A DNA stretch of 64,000 nt from Bacillota bacterium (GTDB taxonomy: Bacteria; Bacillota; Clostridia; Lachnospirales; Lachnospiraceae), in NCBI GenBank assembly GCA_023414355.1, contig JAEZOB010000062.1, positions 38,060 to 102,059 of the forward strand, read 5' to 3'. Numbering within the stretch: the stretch's first letter is position 1; the number at the start of each line of letters is the position of its first letter. Under the pieces are notes generated by a model, which was not told where the DNA came from, searched no databases, and saw only the letters and a program-made list of their open reading frames with translations. This document shows, piece after piece, positions 61,891-64,000 of this stretch. Made by a program: the position numbers and the translations under genes.

Positions 61891-62823
61891 CTAGTTGCCC
61901 ATCTGACGAGCCACTTCCTCTGCGAAGTTTTCACTCTTCTTCTCGAGGCCTTCACCGGTCTCGAAACGAACGAAACGCTTAACATTCATAGAAGTGCCAA
62001 CCTGCTTGGATACGCTTTCAAGATACTGACCTACGGTCATATCGCTATCCTTAACATACAACTGATCAACAAGACAGAATTCCTTTAATTCCTTGCTCAG
62101 ACGGCCTTCCAGCATCTTCTCGATGATATTCTCAGGCTTCTTGGAATTAGAAGGATCGTTCATGATCTGTGCCTTTAAGATCTCCTTCTCATGCGCAATG
62201 AAATCAGCAGAAATCTCAGACTGATTTACATACTTCGGAGATAAAGCAGCAATCTGCATTGCAACATTCTTAGCTGCTTCCTGAACTGCTTCGTTATTTA
62301 CTGCACACTCAACATCTACGAGGATACCGATTCTGCCGCCGCCATGGATGTAGGATGCTACAAAACCATTTGCTGCTTCAACCTTCTCAAATCTTCTGAT
62401 GTTCATGTTCTCACCGATGATAGCGATCATGGAGGATAACTGCTCCTTCACGGTTACGGTGGGATCAAGTGCCCACTGCTCAGCAAAGAATGCATCCATA
62501 TCAGCAGCCTTAGTCTCTACTGCCTGCTTTGCAACAGCAGCAACATAATCTCTGAACTTCTCATTCTTAGCAACAAAGTCTGTCTCGGAGTTAACTTCAA
62601 CAATTGCTGCGATTTTACCGTCAGCGCTTACAAAGGTATCAACAACACCTTCTGCAGCGATTCTTCCAGCTTTCTTCTCAGCTGCAGCAAGTCCCTTTTC
62701 TCTTAAGAACTCAACTGCTTTATCCATATCGCCTTCTGTAGCTGCAAGAGCTTTCTTGCAATCCATCATTCCGGCACCGGTCATATCTCTTAAATCTTTT
62801 ACCATACTAGCGGTAATTTCCAT
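61891..62823 (-). CDS. tsf: Elongation factor Ts
   Basis: EF-Ts recycles EF-Tu-GDP. MEITASMVKDLRDMTGAGMM and CKKALAATEGDMDKAVEFLR are the N-terminal UBA-like domain; EVNSETDFVAKNEKF is the core signature. 310 residues, the longer clostridial form. It follows rpsB by 77 bases in the usual order, but pyrH is not the next gene. Confidence 0.98.
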   Translation of the reverse strand: MEITASMVKDLRDMTGAGMMDCKKALAATEGDMDKAVEFLREKGLAAAEKKAGRIAAEGVVDTFVSADGKIAAIVEVNSETDFVAKNEKFRDYVAAVAKQAVETKAADMDAFFAEQWALDPTVTVKEQLSSMIAIIGENMNIRRFEKVEAANGFVASYIHGGGRIGILVDVECAVNNEAVQEAAKNVAMQIAALSPKYVNQSEISADFIAHEKEILKAQIMNDPSNSKKPENIIEKMLEGRLSKELKEFCLVDQLYVKDSDMTVGQYLESVSKQVGTSMNVKRFVRFETGEGLEKKSENFAEEVARQMGN

Positions 62824-62900
62824 CGTAATAACCCTCCATTAATAAGAATTTATCGGCAAATAATTATTTGTCGTCAGCAGTATTACCTGTACTCTGCTGC

Positions 62901-63650
62901 TTATTCAGTAACGGCATCTTCCATGCTTGCTTCTGCATCATCGGAGCTGGTGGTATCATTTAACTGAACACCCTGATTTGCTTCGATAACAGCATCTGCC
63001 ATTTTAGATACGATTAACTTAACTGCACGGATTGCATCATCATTACCGGGAATTACAAAGTCTAATTCTTCAGGATCGCAGTTGGTATCTGCAATACCAA
63101 CCAACGGAATACCCAGAGTATGAGCTTCCTGAATACAGATTCTTTCCTTCTTAGGGTCAACTACAAAGATTGCATCGGGAAGCTTCTTCATGTTCTTGAT
63201 ACCACCAAGGTTTTTCTCAAGCTTCTCCCATTCTTTCTTAAGCTGGATAACTTCTTTTTTAGGAAGAACATCAAAGGTACCATCCTCAGACATTCTCTCG
63301 ATTTCTCTTAATCTTTCAATTCTGCTTCTGATTGTCTTGAAGTTGGTTAACATACCGCCTAACCATCTCTCATTTACAAAGAACATGCTGCAACGCTCTG
63401 CTTCTGACTTCACAGCATCCTGAGCCTGCTTCTTAGTTCCTACAAAAAGAATAGTACCGCCGTCAGCAACTACATTCTTAATTGCTGTGTAAGCTTCATC
63501 TACCTTACCTACAGATTTCTGTAAGTCGATAATGTAGATACCGTTTCTCTCTGTGTAGATGTACTCAGCCATCTTAGGGTTCCATCTTCTTGTCTGGTGT
63601 CCGAAATGCACACCTGCTTCAAGTAATTGTTTCATTGATATAACGCTCAT
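62901..63650 (-). CDS. rpsB: Ribosomal protein S2
   Basis: S2 of the small ribosomal subunit: LLEAGVHFGHQTRRWNPKMA, FVNERWLGGMLTNFKTI and the VDPKKERICIQEA region are diagnostic. 249 residues with a C-terminal acidic tail. GGAGG stands seven bases before the ATG. Its transcript has a structured leader. Confidence 0.98.
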   Translation of the reverse strand: MSVISMKQLLEAGVHFGHQTRRWNPKMAEYIYTERNGIYIIDLQKSVGKVDEAYTAIKNVVADGGTILFVGTKKQAQDAVKSEAERCSMFFVNERWLGGMLTNFKTIRSRIERLREIERMSEDGTFDVLPKKEVIQLKKEWEKLEKNLGGIKNMKKLPDAIFVVDPKKERICIQEAHTLGIPLVGIADTNCDPEELDFVIPGNDDAIRAVKLIVSKMADAVIEANQGVQLNDTTSSDDAEASMEDAVTE

Positions 63651-63679
63651 AATTTACCTCCATTTGGTTGAATTCTTCC

Positions 63680-63735
63680 GCATGTATCGTGTTCCCGGCA
63701 GACCCTTTCGGGCACCGTGCCGAAAATCAACATGC
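63680..63735 (-). ncRNA. Structured rpsB leader
   Basis: On the minus strand GCATGT/ACATGC encloses CGGCA/TGCCG and a CCCGAAAGGG hairpin, about 20 bases before the ribosome site. Leaders of rpsB in Firmicutes often bind S2 for autoregulation; that role is inferred here. Confidence 0.6.
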
Positions 63736-63753
63736 GTGCAATTTAGCATATGA

Positions 63754-63782
63754 ATTATAACACAAGTTACAAAAGATGGCAA
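63754..63782 (-). promoter_or_regulatory. rpsB-tsf promoter
   Basis: TTGCCA (63777-63782), 17 bases, perfect TATAAT (63754-63759) on the minus strand. Confidence 0.85.
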
Positions 63783-63904
63783 GTCTTTTTTTGATATCCA
63801 TATTTTTTATCCATATTTTTAATTTACATTTTTCATATACTCTTTCCGTGTTCAAACTTTCATACCCATACTAAATTAACCGGATCTAATACCCTATCAA
63901 TAAT

Positions 63905-64000
63905 TTAAAATATCTCCTTAATTTTAAAACATAACTCAATGGAAAACCGGTTATCTTTTAACTCCCCATGTATGCTTCCTTTCATATTCTCCGCCAGTAG
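63905..64000 (-). CDS. C-terminus of a probable sensor histidine kinase, cut by the window edge
   Basis: The last 31 codons read LLAENMKGSIHGELKDNRFS and then IELCFKIKEIF before a TAA at 63905. The pattern resembles the end of HATPase domains (LLAENMxGxIxAELxDxxFxIxIxF). The start and the rest lie outside the window. About 120 bases with no feature separate it from the rpsB promoter. Assignment rests on this short tail only. Confidence 0.45.
   Translation of the reverse strand, partial: LLAENMKGSIHGELKDNRFSIELCFKIKEIF

Overview
The window looks like chromosomal DNA of a low-GC clostridial Firmicute, most probably a Lachnospiraceae relative of Lachnoclostridium phytofermentans. The reasons are strong AGGAGG-type ribosome binding sites, the core block rpsB-tsf ... 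pyrH-frr-uppS-cdsA-dxr-rseP-ispG-polC, a PolC replicase, the MEP isoprenoid pathway and an ECF-type nickel transporter. Species assignment is inference. Almost all genes lie on the minus strand.

Region 1 (1-21 kb) is a surface-polysaccharide locus read right to left. It starts at a promoter near 21.06-21.09 kb and a small zinc-ribbon gene. It continues with three glycosyltransferases, dTDP-sugar genes rfbA-rfbC-rfbB (no rfbD seen), a Wzm/Wzt-type ABC exporter, a methyltransferase carrying a coiled coil made of four 21-residue repeats, two large glycosyltransferases, a sugar-nucleotide epimerase, an MBOAT/DHHW O-acetylation pair, a GT-C-like membrane protein and a truncated membrane protein at the left edge. 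The methyltransferase-coiled coil beside a Wzt with a C-terminal extension resembles the WbdD chain-length ruler arrangement of Gram-negative O-antigens. A second GT-C-like gene (21.3-23.0 kb) is divergent.

Region 2 (23-31.3 kb) is a nickel pincer nucleotide (NPN) module. larC and larE are on the plus strand. larB, nikMN, nikQ and nikO are on the minus strand, behind a roughly 200-nt structured leader with a terminator. LarC carries a 118-residue histidine-rich insertion, and LarE has the three cysteines of the iron-sulfur type. No larA-type NPN enzyme is in the window. A DUF3842 gene and an alpha/beta hydrolase lie upstream.

Region 3 (31.3-34.7 kb) holds an unknown plus-strand gene, a tRNA-Glu(CTC), a LysE-type exporter and a PadR regulator with a membrane partner.

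Region 4 (34.7-48.9 kb) is the core block polC, ispG, rseP, dxr, cdsA, uppS, frr and pyrH, then a bactofilin and a membrane-anchored polysaccharide deacetylase. The dxr-cdsA and uppS-frr gaps hold unusual repeats.

Region 5 (49-61.4 kb) is accessory DNA inserted between pyrH and tsf. It has a phzF-like gene fused to a nitroreductase remnant, a secreted unknown, and a six-gene operon that reads as a complete oxidative L-galactose (or L-fucose-like) pathway from sugar to 2-keto-3-deoxygluconate, ending with an unlisted 26-residue gene. A divergent AraC regulator lies across a minisatellite-like gap, followed by an AbiE toxin-antitoxin locus whose toxin is broken.

Region 6 (61.6-64 kb) is tsf, rpsB with its promoter and structured leader, and the C-terminus of a probable sensor kinase. 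Two covarying palindromic repeats flank region 5.
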